Positions 63,266 to 64,000 of a stretch of DNA of 64,000 bases are shown piece by piece. A program made the translations under genes and the position numbers. Every line of letters begins with the position of its first letter. Position 1 is the first letter of the stretch. The stretch covers positions 2,728,001 through 2,792,000 of the forward strand of contig NZ_BNJG01000001.1 of the NCBI RefSeq assembly GCF_016587375.1. The letters run 5' to 3'. This stretch comes from Ktedonobacter robiniae. Its GTDB lineage: Bacteria > Chloroflexota > Ktedonobacteria > Ktedonobacterales > Ktedonobacteraceae. The notes beneath the pieces are model-generated. The model worked only from the letters and a program-made list of their open reading frames with translations, ran no database searches and had not been told where the DNA came from.

Positions 63266-64000
63266 ATGAGAGTGCAATTTGTGCCTATTGTAACTGCCGC
63301 CTTGCTACAAGGAGGAGATCTGGCTGATCTTGTGCGTGAGGTCGTCTTTTTGGCGTTGATTGCGTTACTGGTAATTCTTGTGACGCGTCGTCTGACTGTT
63401 CCATACACATTGGGTTTAGTGGTAGTTGGGTTGCTAATTGGTGTCTTTAACCTGGCTCCCGAGGTGCGGTTGACTCCTGACCTGGTGCTGTTTGTCTTTC
63501 TGCCTGCACTGCTTTTCGAGGGGGCATGGTCGCTCTCGGTTGAGCGCCTGCGTGAGAATTGGAAGGTGATCTTTCTCCTGGCGTTTCCTGGTCTGTTGCT
63601 CTCGCTGGTGTTAATCGCGGTACCGCTACACGCCTTCGCGGGCCTTACCTGGCTGGATGCCTTCTTGCTAGCTGCGATCCTCTCGCCCACTGATCCTATT
63701 GCTGTGCTGGGCCTCTTTCGCCAGCTCTCGGTCAATGAGCAACTCGCGACTGTTATCGAGGCTGAGAGCCTCTTTAATGACGGGGTCGCGGGGGCGCTCT
63801 ATCAGACATTTCTGGCACTGGTCCTGCTCTCAATCAATGGCCAGGGTTTGCAGCTGGCACAGGCCTGGGGCCAGGGACTATCTACCTTCTTGCTGGAGGG
63901 AGGCGGCAGCGTTGTCGTGGGTCTGGTCTGTGGTTTCATCGTCACGCGCGGCGTGCGCTTGATTGATGATCCTATGATTGAGACGACGATCACGATTGTT
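63266..64000 (+). CDS. CPA1-type Na+/H+ antiporter, N-terminal part
   Basis: The first 245 residues of a multi-pass membrane protein, cut by the window edge. Segments PYTLGLVVVGLLIGVF, LVLFVFLPALLFEGAWSL, AILSPTDPIAV and VIEAESLFNDGVAGALY are signatures of the NhaP/CPA1 family, the last two with the transport-site Asp residues. It exchanges Na+ or K+ for H+. Start ATG 63266. Confidence 0.9.
   Translation, partial: MRVQFVPIVTAALLQGGDLADLVREVVFLALIALLVILVTRRLTVPYTLGLVVVGLLIGVFNLAPEVRLTPDLVLFVFLPALLFEGAWSLSVERLRENWKVIFLLAFPGLLLSLVLIAVPLHAFAGLTWLDAFLLAAILSPTDPIAVLGLFRQLSVNEQLATVIEAESLFNDGVAGALYQTFLALVLLSINGQGLQLAQAWGQGLSTFLLEGGGSVVVGLVCGFIVTRGVRLIDDPMIETTITIV

Overview
The window reads as a chromosomal segment of a moderately GC-rich bacterium of the phylum Chloroflexota, most likely class Ktedonobacteria. 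This assignment is an inference. It rests on the mix of genes: an FtsA-like ATPase beside a baseplate-J-like membrane protein, HTH-TPR regulators with an internal Tat-like motif, PASTA kinase and PP2C signalling, SelB, a GT4/GH57 pair, and no outer-membrane genes. I found no rRNA, no tRNA I could defend, no CRISPR array, no phage and no intact transposase.

Layout. 1-11.1 kb is housekeeping: a P-loop kinase-like gene, alaS, an FtsA-like gene with two frameshifts, a large baseplate-J-like membrane protein, ruvX-mltG and uppP. 11.2-24.3 kb holds fmt, a STAND-type ATPase with TPRs, a frameshifted membrane/spermidine-synthase-like fusion, a lone response regulator, an M16 peptidase homologue with a substituted zinc ligand, an RmlD-like reductase, a PQQ-type sugar dehydrogenase, a zinc-ribbon protein, glnA and a DUF885-like metallopeptidase. 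24.4-31.2 kb holds an ArsR-type regulator, a 169-bp MITE-like element, a tight SDR / 6-pyruvoyl-tetrahydropterin-synthase-like / GT4 operon, a DUF4388 protein and an aldehyde dehydrogenase. 31.3-37 kb is the most unusual part. It has a promoter- and terminator-bounded structured RNA of about 370 nt that I could not assign, an XRE-TPR regulator with an internal Tat-like motif, several structured non-coding stretches, a histidine kinase, a tyrosine-rich secreted repeat protein and an FmdB protein. 37-50.7 kb holds uvrC, an ABC exporter pair, selB, a frameshifted PASTA kinase, the GT4/GH57 pair and a lytic transglycosylase. 50.9-54.4 kb is a six-gene overlapping phenylacetyl-CoA-epoxidase-like operon in which PaaD is split into two separate genes and no PaaE reductase is present. 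54.5-64 kb holds a MerR/TipAS regulator, a second enoyl-CoA-hydratase-like protein, a HAMP receptor without an output domain, an EamA transporter, PstS, a lipoprotein, a PP2C phosphatase and the start of a CPA1 antiporter.

Two genome-scale patterns stand out. First, many intergenic gaps carry a very long, near-perfect inverted repeat (arms 19-40 bp, loops 0-7 nt). Most are unrelated to each other in sequence and lie at gene ends, but at least one lies between divergent genes. A few belong to true dispersed families. Second, three genes (FtsA-like, spermidine-synthase-like, PASTA kinase) are broken by four single-base shifts, three at runs of 6 G or 9 T and one at a short G run. Each is restored by adding or removing one base, so consensus errors must be excluded before calling them pseudogenes.
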